This document shows positions 11,501 to 22,486 of a stretch of DNA of 64,000 bases, in pieces. The DNA lies in the NCBI GenBank assembly GCA_021904315.1, contig CM038911.1, forward strand, positions 17,767,390 to 17,831,389, in the 5' to 3' direction. Position numbers and translations under genes: made by a program. Under the pieces are notes generated by a model. It did not search any database, was not told the origin of the DNA, and worked only from the letters and a program-made list of their open reading frames with translations. Every line of letters begins with the position of its first letter. The first letter of the stretch is position 1. The stretch comes from Sphagnum magellanicum. Its lineage: Eukaryota > Streptophyta > Sphagnopsida > Sphagnales > Sphagnaceae.

Positions 11501-13548
11501 TTTATCCTCTTCTTAGTTTCTAATTTAGTAGAGCTTTTCAATTCTTAAAACACCTTTAAAACTTGATCCTTGCTCTTGAAACTTTTGATCCACATCATCC
11601 TATTCTTATCATCTATAAAAATTATGAAGTAGTCGGCTCCTCCAATGGACTTGGCGATGAAAGGCCCATAAATGTTACTATGCACAAGTTCAAAGGTTCC
11701 CTTTTGCTTTTTGTTCACTTGTTTTTGGAATTTTTTTCCTTGATTGCTTCCTTTTAAGAAATATTTCACAAGTGAGCTATATTCAGGGAAGTTTGGGTAT
11801 GCCTAAAGCCCTTTCTTTATTTGTGATTTGTGCAATGCTTCAAAGTTTAGGTGGCCCAAGATGTGATGCCAAAAATAGTCTTGGTTATGGTTGGATTAGA
11901 TGATGCATTAGTGTTTTCAAAAATGATTTTTACCTCAAAGTTCAAAAAAGGCTTTCCTTTAGCTTGTATAAAACTCTTATGTTTATTCTTGTGCATTTTA
12001 GAACAATCGCTCTCATTCTTATATTTTTGACTAGACATGCGTTGAGAAGAAATTCTACATTAAATCCAAAATCAACAATGTGTCCTATCTACAATAGTTT
12101 TTTCTTGATGATTGGTGCATAAGAAATATTAGATATATGTTTTATCTCCAATTTTGAATTATGTAATCATGTTTCCTTCTCCAACTTCATGGTGATTTTC
12201 TCTTGCTATAGTAGTTATGGCGTTTATGTGGGGTCATTTCTTTAAGACAACTAGAAGGTCATTATTGCCTATTACATGCCTAGTCGCTCCAAAATCAAAG
12301 TACTAAGAAAAATTTGTTGATAGTTTAGTTAGGTATCTTTCTAGACCTTTTAAACTTTTTTGTTCATCTCCTAAGGTAAATGTTTTTTTGTAATCTTCTT
12401 CAAATGGTGGATTAAACATCATATAGTTTGTTTGGTGTCTCCTACCCAAGTTGCAAAGTTGTCCATTTAAATTTGTAATTTTCTCCACCAACTGTTGAAT
12501 TTTGCATTCATGCCCTAAATGTCCCCTAGCTCCATAATAATGGCATCTTCAAGGATTGGAGCTACTTGGGTTTGTTCAAAAGCTCTAATGGTCTTTTGTT
12601 AGAAAGCTCCTTTTTCCAATGAGTTGTTTGTTCAAATAAAAAATAATTAATTTTGGTTACCGATGTTCATCTAGTCTCCTTATTGGTATTTTTGGTCAAC
12701 TTTGCCTTTTTGCAAACATTATGTCCTTAAGATTCAAGCTAGAGCCTTGAGGTTTGAACTTTTGCATCCTACCATGAACAACCATGGCATCACTCAAGGT
12801 TTTTTATATCAACATTTAGTTTGATATTCAATTCTTAATTTAACAATCAAGGTTCTAGTTCTTCCCAAGAAGGCAAAGAATCTTTGTTGGTCAAAGTTTT
12901 GACAAAGATGTTGTAATGGAATGGAAGATGATTCAATATCATTACAATGATTAGTTCATCAAGAATGGAGAAATCAATACCTTCTAATTGGTCCAATATT
13001 TCCTTAACCTCCTTGAAGTAGCATCCATATTATTTTCCTTTTATGGCCTTATAGAGACAATTTTTTTCAATAGTATTAGTTTCCTAGAACTTGATTTAGC
13101 TTCATATTTTTCTCTAAGTTGTTCCCAACAATCATTAGAATTTGTGAATCTTTTGACAAATGGAATCATAGTGTCCTTGATTGAGACATTTATTGCATTT
13201 ACAGCCTTGGATTAATAACTTCTACAACTTTGATGAAATCATCTTTTGGGTTCTCTACACACTTTTAGAGATTTTCTTTTTGTAATAGGTTCATCATCCT
13301 AAATGACCAGATAGAGTAATTATAACTTCCTTCAAGACAACTAAACTCTAATATGGAGATATCAAAGCTAGGAGCATGCTTTTGGAACAATTGAAAAAAG
13401 CCTTGAGATCTGAAGACTTTCCTAAACCAATTGGGTCTTCTATATCCTCCACTTCTTTAGTTCTTTATGCCATTTGAAAATTTTCTTGTTGATTTCCTTG
13501 AACTTCCAAATTTTTCCTATTTCTAAACTTTCTCACTTCAATCCCTTT

Positions 13549-13561
13549 GGCTCTAATATCA
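13549..13561 (-). promoter_or_regulatory. Copia primer-binding site (initiator tRNA-Met type)
   Basis: On the element strand TGATATTAGAGCC follows the 5' LTR directly. It differs at two positions from TGGTATCAGAGCC, the usual plant copia site complementary to initiator tRNA-Met. This fixes the element's orientation and the inner LTR edge. Confidence 0.8.
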
Positions 13562-13843
13562 TGTTAGATTTTCTAGCTAAAAAAGTCAAATTTTATGATG
13601 TTATCTACTAAAGCAAAAAGGGAATGGAAAGATATTGACAATTGACTAGCTACAAATTTAAAAATTGATTTAGTGTGAAGGTGTGCCCTCTTTGGAAAAA
13701 AGGGATAACCCAAGCACTAAATAGGTGAAGGGGGCAGAGAAAAACAAGTTTGGAACCTTCTAGAAAGACAAACAAGACTAAAAAGAATAACAGGTACAGA
13801 CCATTAGAGGGATAAACATACATAATAACCCTAATGTCTAATG
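13562..13843 (-). repeat. Copia LTR (5' LTR)
   Basis: About 282 bp, starting TGTTAGA on the + strand and matching 8,291-8,577 along its whole length. Shared landmarks include GGGATAACCCAA and TAAATAGGTGAA. The outer edge adjoins PPR coding sequence. Confidence 0.88.
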
Positions 13844-14262
13844 GTTGGTATCATGGCATGATCTTTGTTCATGGACTGAAAGTAACACCGACCATCTTCA
13901 ACAAGTCCACATTAGTGTAAGTTGAAAAAACACCCATAAATGTGGTTTCATTCTTTCATGTTGCATTTGTTCAAATAGTTGAAAAGCCATTCACTCATGC
14001 ATGTGTTGGGCATAAGATCATTGTAGACCATGAGATTACATCACACATAAGAAATGTTGTCACATGTTTGACATGCATCTTGCAGATTTGTAGACTTTGA
14101 ATAGATGTCAACAAAAACATTCCCAACAAACACATCTTTTTCCAATCCTACTTTGACAATGCAAGCATGAACCCTTTTGCCTTTATCCAACATTATTAGG
14201 CTTGCACAAACATTGAAGGTGTAAATCACAAGCGGGTTTAAGACCAAAACTATGTATGTTTA
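13844..14262 (-). pseudogene. DYW-type PPR pseudogene, middle block
   Basis: This block reads as late PPR repeats. KGKRVHACIVKVGLEKDVFV and then NVFVDIYSKSTNLQDA form a classical L/S repeat pair in the frame spanning 14,041-14,247. After a frame change, AFQLFEQMQHERMKP and then CYFQSMNKDHAMIPT follow. The last segment ends at the copia LTR, and its natural continuation (a Tyr-Tyr-Gly MVDILG segment) is found across the element at 8,290. The PPR reading fades at about 14,255-14,262, where an unrelated ~0.6 kb insert begins. Stops and frameshifts mark it as a pseudogene. Confidence 0.85.
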
Positions 14263-14850
14263 TTACATAGCTATGGAAATTTATGTTCATGTTTGCATAA
14301 ATATTTTTTCACCTTCCTATTGTCTATGTATAATTAATATGCCACACCATTCTCCTACCATGGACTTCACATAAATTACACCAAAACCTTTCAAAATTAA
14401 AATCTTAATTCCTTTTACAATTTTATTTCATGAAATTTTACATTCATACAACAACTTATTTCTATCAAGTGAAGGTGTTTTCAAAGGTCACAAACACCCA
14501 TATATATTAACCAAAAGAAAATTAAACAAGAAATTTCCTAAAGTCTACACATCACATGGCTCCCATGTGATTTCACATGCATAATAAAGTGCAAAGACTT
14601 TTCACATGACTTTCATATAAATTATCATGTGAAAACCAATGCACCTTAATGTGCCAAAAACTTTTCACTTGATTTTCACATAAATATGTGAAAATCAATG
14701 CACCTTCATATGCCAAAGATTTATCACATGACTTTTCACATAAATTTTCATGTGAAAGTCAAACACTATGACCAAATCATAATTAAACTATGAAATCCCA
14801 TTAACAAATAAATTTACCCGTTAAATAATTACATAAATAATAGTTTAACT
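14262..14850. other. Non-PPR insert inside the PPR pseudogene
   Basis: About 590 bp, very AT-rich, with no PPR similarity in any frame, lying between two PPR blocks of the same strand. It contains three tandem ~60-bp units with internal palindromes (14,594-14,773). I see no clear terminal inverted repeats or target duplication, so it may be an inserted element with worn ends or the remains of a deletion/insertion event. The edges are approximate. Confidence 0.5.
14594..14773. repeat. Three ~60-bp tandem units with internal palindromes
   Basis: Each unit holds CTTTTCACATGA-like sequence, then TCATGTGAAA-like sequence, then a CAATGCACCTT-type spacer ending in GCC or ACC. Units run at about 14,594-14,655, 14,656-14,714 and 14,715-14,773. 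The TCACATGA/TCATGTGA arms would let each unit fold into a hairpin. Confidence 0.75.
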
Positions 14851-16342
14851 ACATCAAGTTACAAGGGTAGTGTTGAAAGTGACCTCGTCTAGCTTCACAC
14901 CTTCTACGAAGAGAGATTACATTGTTTCCTTACTAAGACCATGCTAATCACAAACAAAAATCATTGCCATTCAAGAAACATCTTTTCTTGGCAGTTTGTC
15001 AAACACCTTTTGTGCATGTTCAACACCATGAATACATGCTCACCAAGGCATTTCCTAAAGGAAGTGTCTGATCCAAATCCAACTCTAACAACATGGATCT
15101 TCTTCCCTTCTTTCAGAACTGCTCATGGGATTGCACAAGCATTGAGGAAGCTCACGAACATGACCTTGTATGGCTCTAAACCTTCTTTTAGCATTTGCTG
15201 CAAGAGCTCAAGAACTTCCTTCTACACTGTTGCTAAGAATATCTTCCTATGATGGCTGTCCATGAGAATACACCTCATTCAGGTAATTTGTCAAAAATAT
15301 GGTGTGCATCTACCATGCCAACGCTTTGAACATACATACTGATGAGTGCATTTGCTACTTGGACATCTGTCTCTAAGCCATCTGCTATACTCTGGCAATG
15401 GATGTGCTTACCCTGTTCCAGCAGTGCTGGACTTACACACATAGTGAGAATGCTGATAATGTGGCCTTGTCAGTCTTCAAATCATCTGCATGCATCTGGT
15501 AAAAGAGTTTAAATATCTCTTCAGTATATCCCTGCTTAACATATCCTGAAATCATCATAGTCCATGACGCCAAATCTTGTGTCAGCATTCTGTCAAATAC
15601 CCAGTGACCATCTGCCAAACTACCATACTTTGTATACATTCTGATAAGTGCAGTCACCAGGTGGATGTTTGACTCAAGTTCAGCTTCTATGATGCGTGAG
15701 TGCACCTTCGTGCCCTGTTTCAGAGTTGTTCCTGGACTTCCAATTGTATGGAGGACACCACTGCTTCAAACCCTCTTGTTGCATGAGCCCAAATAAGTAG
15801 AAGGCCTGTTCACCATACCCCTGCTGAGCATATCCAGAGATCATGGTGATCCATGAAACCCCATCCAGTGTGGGCATGTTGTAAAACACTTGGTTCACAT
15901 CAACAATACTCCTGCACTTGACATACATGCTGAGAAGGTTGTTCCATAGAAAAACAACTGGCTTAAACCCTGATTTGATGATGTGATAATGTAACTGCTT
16001 CCCATCTTCCAAGGATTTCTTCATTGCACATGCCTATACGACACTGGCATACATCCAGTATCGTGCTCCAATGCCTTGTGGGTCCACAGGACCTAAGCTA
16101 TGCACTACTTCAGTCACTCACCCCTGTCTGCAGAGTCTGGCCAGATCCCCATATGTGCTACAAATGTCCATGTTGCCTTGCTTACCAACTGGTTGCTCTA
16201 AATTAGTTTCTGTAGACAGATTGGCAGCATTGCCTGGACCGGATCCTTTGCTGGAGGTCTGACATGCAACCAGCTGATTACATGGGAACTGCACAGCCAG
16301 CCTGCAAAAGAGGAGCTTAAAACCCTGTGAGCTGGTGTCCAC
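14850..16342 (-). pseudogene. DYW-type PPR pseudogene, N-terminal block
   Basis: This is the 5' part of a P-L-S class PPR gene. A possible start is the Met at 16,342, followed by a ~60-residue leader and then STYGDLARLCRQG, the usual entry to fern-style PPR arrays. Repeats follow, such as KKSLEDGKQLHYHIIKSGF, NNLLSMYVKCRSIVD, GVSWITMISGYAQQGYGEQA (15,680-16,024) and NIHLVTALIRMYTKYGSLAD and WVFDRMLTQDLASWTMMISG (15,433-15,705). Further repeats reach about 14,855 (EGVKLDEVTFNTT). Breaks include TGA for Arg after RQG, TAG for Gln before ACAMKK, and frame changes near 15,700 and 15,433. A pyrimidine tract ending in TTTTGCAG just inside the leader could also be a splice acceptor, so the start is uncertain. 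The three blocks sum to about 2.6 kb, the size of a complete DYW protein. Confidence 0.85.
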
Positions 16343-16923
16343 ATAGTATTACACATTCTGGATTAAAGCATGTAGTTGCAAATTGAAGGTTTCCAAGCTA
16401 CAATTTCATGACAACCTTTGAAACAAGAACTAGAAAACTCTGCTGATCCTGCAGATATTTCATGCCACACCCGCTTGCTTTCACTTTTCTTCATCCAATT
16501 TTAATTTGGAGGGTCAAATAATGAGCACCAGTGTAGTTGCTCTTCGGTCTCTTGGGATATGAATTATGAACTTCTTAACTGTTTGCTGATCTGTAACAAG
16601 ACAAGCAAAGAACGGACAAGACTCCATGGCAACCAACCTAAAATCCTCAGTGCAACTCCAAAGAATTGATGCAGAAGTTCAAAGGCAGTGCAGACATGTT
16701 CGGATCTCTGCCAACTGCACTACTGATGCTGCAAAAGTAGTGGAACATCAGTACTACCGTATTCCTGTATTTATAGCCAGGTGTGGCCAACTTTTTCAAA
16801 CAATGATTGCCAGTTTTTTAACATCTTCCTATAGATAATTTCCATTCAGCTACAAACAAAAGATCGCAAGGCAGCCCCAAGTTTTGAACAATCCTTCTTT
16901 CAGTTTTTTGGTTTCCCCGGAGG
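16343..16923. other. Spacer between PPR pseudogene and U2 gene
   Basis: Nearly 600 bp of mixed composition. A 70-codon + strand frame (16,626-16,838) has no recognisable motif. The part next to U2 should hold the U2 3'-end processing signal; an AACTGAAA at about 16,895-16,905 on the U2 strand resembles the plant snRNA 3' box but is not a perfect match. Confidence 0.4.
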
Positions 16924-16924
16924 G

Positions 16925-17119
16925 GGAGGGGTGTGCCATCCTAGCAAGCAGTGCAAGACCAAGGCAACGCGAGCAGGCCCAGGCAGCAAGCTACCAGACA
17001 GCCTCGCCCCCAAGAAAATTTAGATTAATATCATGAGGTTCGATGAACCTCGTATCAGATATCACACTGACAAGAACAGATACTACGCTTGATCTTAGCC
17101 AAAAGGCCGAGAAAGGTAT
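16925..17119 (-). ncRNA. U2: U2 spliceosomal snRNA
   Basis: U2 base-pairs with the intron branch site and with U6 in the spliceosome. The - strand begins ATACCTTTCTCGGCCTTTTG at 17,119, the invariant plant U2 5' end that pairs with U6. GTAGTA, the branch-site recognition element, lies within AAGCGTAGTATCTG. Stem-loop II contains a perfect GAGGTTC/GAACCTC hairpin, and the Sm-type site is within AAATTTTCTTGG. The 3' domain ends around GGCACACCCC. The length of about 195 nt matches plant U2, and the 3' end is uncertain by about 5 nt. A TATA box and a degenerate upstream element stand at the right spacing, so this looks like a functional gene and not a retrocopy. Confidence 0.96.
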
Positions 17120-17143
17120 GAAGTGCTTTACATAGCGAAGGGG

Positions 17144-17151
17144 TTTATATA
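17144..17151 (-). promoter_or_regulatory. TATA box of the U2 gene
   Basis: TATATAAA on the - strand, centred about 28 bases upstream of the U2 5' end, as in plant pol II snRNA genes. Confidence 0.85.
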
Positions 17152-17185
17152 CTCCTCAATATGAGAGAACTCGGCAATGAATATG

Positions 17186-17197
17186 CGATAAGAGTGA
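17186..17197 (-). promoter_or_regulatory. Degenerate upstream sequence element (USE) of the U2 gene
   Basis: The - strand reads TCACTCTTATCG. The plant snRNA USE consensus is RTCCCACATCG, and the TATCG end fits best. It starts about 34 bases upstream of the TATA box, the spacing known for pol II-transcribed plant snRNA genes. The match is weak in sequence but good in position. Confidence 0.5.
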
Positions 17198-17219
17198 TCT
17201 GTTTCCTCATTTTGCTTTG

Positions 17220-20200
17220 TTGTGCCTGCGATCTGTAGGCTCGTCGCTGTGTGGCATGTACAGGGCAAGCAGCTGATGAGCGTTCACGCATCGGGGGTAA
17301 GTTCTGAGGCATTTCGGTAGCGGATTTTGGTAAAGCTTTTTTCGTACATGGGGTGGTGGTGATGGTGGTGGTGATTCCTCGCTTGCCTTCTTCGATTATG
17401 GCCATCACAACTCAGGTCTTACTTTTGAATTTCATTTTAGTGTTCCCCTTTTCTCGTCCTGCTTGCAAGCTGCAACAACCTGCTGTAACTTGTCTGGGTC
17501 CAATTCGTGCATCTCCACTACCCCAGTAAAGGTGTTTAAGTAATCCAAGCAATTCAGGGAAAGGTGTTTCTCTGACTAGTAGGATAATCATGCTTGCTAG
17601 AAATTTCCAACATTGGGTGGTTCTTTCCTCTTATGAAGAACCTCTGGTTCTGCAAAATTAAATTGGAATTCTCTGGATTCCAGTTCCACACATAAACCAG
17701 GAATCCAGAAACTTGAAACCTCTGATGGACCAGTAGAGACAGCAAAACAAACACACACACACACACACACATACACCTGCTTCTTTCCTTCAAAGGACTC
17801 CAATTTAGCTTGTAGGGTTTGAAAGACTGGATCACATTACTGGGGCTCCCTCCTTGTTTCTCTGCACAGTTCCTTTCAAATCAGAATTGATTCAGCTGAT
17901 TCAAAACTTAGCTCTTTGAGCTATACATATATGAATAGCATTGGTTTAAAGTAGCTGATTGTGAGGTGGTAGTTTGTATACTATTTCAAGTTTGAGTTTT
18001 CATAATCATTTCATACTGAATTTTCAATGGGGACTGGCTGTTTTTGCTAGTACACAACAAGAATATGCCCTGCAATTGGGACTCAGGCTACAATCAATTA
18101 GCAAGAGACCATTGCACTCCAGATTCAAGCAGATAGTTGAACTGGGTTTGATGGGTGGTGGTTAAATTGTCACACTGCCTCTATGATGATCATATCTATC
18201 CAGCTTTGCTTCCAAGACTGACCTTGTGTTGAGACTTGAGACATGTCTCTTTACCAAAAACTAAAATAAAAGAATGGTACAACTTTTTAGCCCCATTGAA
18301 GAATTTAATTCAGCAACTCATCTTGAAGAGTGACCTTGAAGAGTTGCCAGGAAAACAAAAGGAAAATCAAGTGTTGTGTAGATTATGTGCTTGATGACAT
18401 TGCAGATTGTTCAATCAACAACACTAGTTTTCGCTACCTACAAAACTGAGACAAATTGAGAATTGGGACTTCAAATTATTACATGCTCTCTTTCTTCACA
18501 ATGAATTTGTTTTCTTTGGCAGCCCAAGGAAAAAAAAACAATTCTTACATAATAGATTGCTGGAGTTTGAAGGTGCCCACCTCCAACTCGGATTTGTTTC
18601 TTCATTCCAACTTCCTTTGCCACATTGGAATCACATAGGTTGGCTACAAAATACAAAGAGGTAAGGCCAACCAATATAGCATGGAACAAATTTCAAAGCC
18701 CTTAGTCATCATCATCAACAATGGAATGGCAATGCTCCATTTTTTAAGGACTAGATTGGAACTGTGCAATTGTTTGTCTATGTGTGTGTGTGTTGTGTGT
18801 TTTGTGTATGTCTACCATAACTTTTGCTCAATAAGGCAGCAGGTCCTGAGGTTCCAACAGAATAGGCTCGCTGTGTAAAGTCTCAACCTACTCACACAAA
18901 ACAAGGTTTTCCAACAGTTGATTAAAGGAAAAGAGTATGTAAGTATCTTCACACGGTTGGACCACATTGTGGTGTGTGTGTCTGTCTTTCTGCTTGTTGA
19001 GTGAAAAACTTGTTTGTTCCCCAAGAAAGCACAATTTCACCAATATTGATTCTTTTTGTAGATTGATGGATTTGAATGCCAAAGAGGACTGTAACAATTT
19101 TTGTTGTTAATTTGCTTGTTTTATGATGCTTATGTAGTTTGCTAGATTTTTCTAGTGGTTTGCTTAAATTAAGCTAGATTCAGACCAAGGTGTTAAAGGG
19201 AATAAACAAATAAACTCAAATATCAAATTAACCTTAATTCTATCCCATTCACACAAAATGAGTTGACAAGTCTCTTGGAGGGACATTGGAGTACCTGATA
19301 CCTAGGAATAAATATGTTCAATTTTTTTTAAAGCTTTACCAGCATGTTAGACTGGAATAAAAAGATTACCTAGTTTGACCCCTTGAATTCAAGAGATTTA
19401 AATATCTCCTTTTATGATTTTAGGTGTCATCTACATTTCCACCCTAGGTCTGAACCACTCAATGTAAAGTTAAATTAATTCATTGCATTATTATTAAAAT
19501 TATTATTATTATTTGTCCCCTTCCATGAAGAGTTCAAAGGTTAGCATTACTCTCTAAACTTTAATCATTTTAACCCCTAACCAAGCTAAAGTTAAATGGA
19601 ACAAAAATGCCCCTAGTATTGCTTGGTGTGAATCCAGCTTTATATCGTTAAACACAACATACTAGAGAAAGTTAAGCCTGGTATTAAAGTAACAAAGGGA
19701 TCAAAAGTTCCTCACAAAGAAGGGGGAAAAAAAAAGGTAAGTTAGCAAATGAGAAGAGAAACAAAGAAGCATATTTTTGTAGTCAGAAAACAATGCAAAT
19801 ATTCAATATCAAAATGAGATAACTGATATACAAAGCTGTTGGGACAAAATGCACGTGCCATTGTTCACCTATGGAGTTGATCTGAAAGGCCTACTTACGG
19901 CCTAATTCCAGCCATTGTTGTTAGTTCCCTTCGGTTTTAGGATAAAAGCCACCAAGAAGCAAGAACCACGTGGGGCCAAAAGTGTCAAAACTATTAACAG
20001 AGATGAACAAGAAAGGCATGTAGCATATATACATGGGTCCTCCAACACTTGGAGCCAAGGTAGAATGGGCTTTTGTAAAGATCTTGGGGGGAATAGGTGG
20101 CTCATCTGTCGTTTTTGAGAAACCCCTACCATAAACTCAACTCAAAAAGAAAGTCTCGAAGTCAAGAATGAATTGTCATTATAAAATGAGGCAATTTGAT

Positions 20201-20413
20201 AATTATTCATAGCCAAAGTACTTTCAACTAGCCAGAGTTAACCTTGGTTCACCCAAGGCCAACCACTTTGAAGAATGGGTGAAAACTTACTCTTCTCTCC
20301 TTTTTTTTTATAAAGAATCAATTATGAGGTTCAGGTATACCCAACTTCAGCCCTCATTTACAAGTTAAAATTCCCACTCCAACCCTATGGCTAGGGTAAA
20401 AAGCTCTGATTTG
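17220..20413. other. Intergenic stretch with simple repeats
   Basis: Apart from a (CA)n run at about 17,749-17,772 and (TG)-rich sequence at about 18,778-18,810, I see no gene, RNA or element. Overlapping short frames near 17.6, 18.9 and 19.9 kb open on both strands without family resemblance. Confidence 0.5.
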
Positions 20414-20870
20414 ATGGAATGTACTCTACTAATAGGTAGTTAAATAAATCTTTAATTTTTTTAATTTTAAGCTTCACTTTGAAAATGAGAGAAAGAGATA
20501 AGAATAATGATAAAAGAGATGAAATTTTATTGATTTAATAATCATTTAAAAAAATTCATGGAATGTACTTAATAGTTAAATTAATTTTTAACTTTATGAT
20601 TATTTTAGTTTCACTTGTATGAGAAAGAGGTAAGAATAACGGTATAGAAGGAGCAGGTTTATATTCCATGTAATTTTTTTTAATTATAAATATAAATCAT
20701 ATAATCATTTCTGAAAATTATGGAATGTACTTTAATAGTTAAATAAATATTTTTATTTTTATTTCGTGCTTAAAGAGAAATATAAAAAAAAATTTAATGA
20801 TAAAGAGGTGATGATTTTGAAAGGGTATTTTAAAAAATAGTTGTAAAGCTTTTAATCTTTTCATGTGTTC
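20414..20870. repeat. Three tandem ~150-bp AT-rich units
   Basis: Each unit starts ATGGAATGTACT followed by AATAG(T)TAAAT. Starts are at about 20,414, 20,558 and 20,720. Later landmarks such as GAGAAAGAG and TAAGAATAA recur in the same order. Confidence 0.75.
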
Positions 20871-20899
20871 TTTTCATGTGTCTTTTCATGTCCATGTAA

Positions 20900-21800
20900 G
20901 TGGGTAGGGTTTAGGGTGCGGAAAGAGATCAAATGGAGGGCATAACCAAAGCTTTATGCTTGCAAGAGGGAAAGGATAAAGTGGTGGGTCAGGCCCTAGG
21001 GAGAGGGCTTGGCCCACACCAGGGGAAGCCCCTTATTGTGGCAAATAAAGTTCAGAGCTCTTTACAAGGATCCGGTCAAAAGCACTTTCAACGTCCTAGA
21101 CTACATACTACTTTGTTGAGTCGACAAGGTTGAAAATTACTTAGCCTTGTTCCGAAGCAACAAAGTCATGTCTATTTCTTTTGGCAACTTGCAACCACCT
21201 CAGAGATTTTTGCTTTTGTTGTTGGGAACAATTCCCAAGCAAGAACTTCCCTCTTGAGCCTGGTGGTGCAGGGAGGTTCCGCATAAGGTCCATTTATTGA
21301 GGATGGTTTGGCTAAGGAAAGATCCAGACTTAATGTGGCTGTACTTAAGGGAACCATAGGATTTAGGTTTAGGCATTTTCATTAAATCAAAGGACCTCCC
21401 CTTTCAGGTTTAATTAAAATTTTCGAACACTAAACCCATCTGTTTTAGGGCAGGGTCAAAAACAATTTGAGTTCTAGTTCTTTGAATTGACAGTTCTTGT
21501 CTTGATAAGAATTGTCAGTTCCATGTTCAAATGGGGCTGGTTTCAATGTATTATTATTTGGGACAGTTACAGGGCAAATTTTAAGGCTGGGTTTTAGGGT
21601 TTTAGGAAAGAAGTTATCCCTGAAATATGGGACACAAAAACCAAATGAAACTCCTAAAGGTTTAGGAAAATGTTGTCAAGGATAATAGAATTCTACCATA
21701 AGAAAACAAACTATATATGCCAACATATGTTAGATTCTTTGTGGATCTTTAAAGCAACATGGGTGAATTGTAGCAATAAAACACATGTAAGAAATCTTAG
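20900..21800. other. Mixed-composition stretch, nothing identified
   Basis: Slightly GC-richer than its surroundings around 20,930-21,370. Short frames open on both strands but show no recognisable domain. An imperfect hairpin around 21,496-21,523 (GACAGTTCTTGTC and GATAAGAATTGTC arms) is the only structure noted. Confidence 0.35.
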
Positions 21801-21859
21801 CTTTTGACTCTTGTAAAAGTCATTCTGTTAGTGAATAGTTTATGAGGATTAATCTATGA

Positions 21860-22315
21860 AGGAAGGTTGGTTGGTTATTTGTTGGTTTTGTCAAGAAGCT
21901 TTGGGGAGACACTTCATAAAGTTGTCTAACTAAGTTGAAAGGACAAGTATGGGGGGGGGGGGGGGGGGGGGGCACTTTTTGTTCCATGAAGTGGTGAAAT
22001 GTCACGATTTCATAAAGAGGCTTTGTGAAAACATTTCATAATGTTAGCTAACTAATTTGAATAAAGTTGGCTAATTAAAATGAAAAGATAAATGTGGAGG
22101 CCATTTTGTCAAGAGGCTTTGTGGAAGCATTTGATAAGGTTGGTTAACTAGGTTGACAGGTTGGTTAATTAGGTTGATATTTTGTTTAATTAAGTTGGAA
22201 GGATAAGTGTTGGGGTCATTTTTTTTGTTCCACCAAGTGGTGAAATGGGATGGATTTTTCAAAAGGCTTTGTGTAAACATTTTATAAGGTTGGCTGACAA
22301 GGTTTAAAGATAGTG
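21860..22315. repeat. Degenerate tandem units of a GGCTTTGTG/GGTTGGCTAA repeat
   Basis: Landmarks recur in order at least three times: TTTGTCAAGAGGCTTTGTG-like sequence, then CATTT(G)ATAAGGTTGG, then (A)ACTAGGTTGA, then GAAAGGATAAGTGTGGGGG, then TTTTGTTCCA.GAAGTGGTGAAATG. The unit length varies between about 110 and 180 bp. Confidence 0.65.
21951..21972 (+). repeat. Run of 22 G
   Basis: Uninterrupted G run inside the preceding tandem array, where a sister unit has only GGGG. Length may be unstable or an assembly artefact. It can form a G-quadruplex. Confidence 0.8.
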
Positions 22316-22320
22316 TGGGG

Positions 22321-22486
22321 GTTAAGTAGGTAGATGAGTAGGTAGGTGGGTGGATAAATAGGTTTTAAATGAGTAGATACATAAGTAGGTTGATAGATAG
22401 GTGGGTGAGTGGGTAGATCGATAGGTAGGTTGACAGGTGGGTTGATAAGTTTAAATTGGTAGGTGAGTAAGTAGGTAAGTGAAAGG
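22321..22486 (+). repeat. Tetranucleotide-based (GGTA)n/(GGTG)n minisatellite
   Basis: About 165 bp made almost only of GTAG, GGTA, GGTG and GATA words (for example GTAGGTAGATGAGTAGGTAG), with strong purine/T bias and almost no C. Confidence 0.8.

Larger units (their letters stand above)
8291..13843 (-). mobile_element. Ty1/copia LTR retrotransposon, old and broken
   Basis: A 5.55 kb fossil on the - strand with two LTRs (13,562-13,843 at its 5' end and 8,291-8,577 at its 3' end). Internal parts in element order are a primer-binding site, a gag-like region at about 12,400-13,500 with a CCHC-like knuckle near 12,500-12,550, integrase core and C-terminal parts at about 11,140-11,800, reverse transcriptase at about 9,650-10,900, RNase H at about 9,130-9,680, and a purine-rich tract next to the 3' LTR. 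The order integrase before RT is diagnostic of Ty1/copia. It is clearly broken, with more than ten interruptions by rough count. Flanking bases GCTGG and GTTGG fit a 5-bp target duplication with one change. It sits inside the PPR pseudogene. Confidence 0.93.

Noticed and set aside
17554-17835. 93- and 68-codon frames with a Cys/Val repeat
   Set aside because: The repeat is a translated (CA)n microsatellite; no other coding sign.
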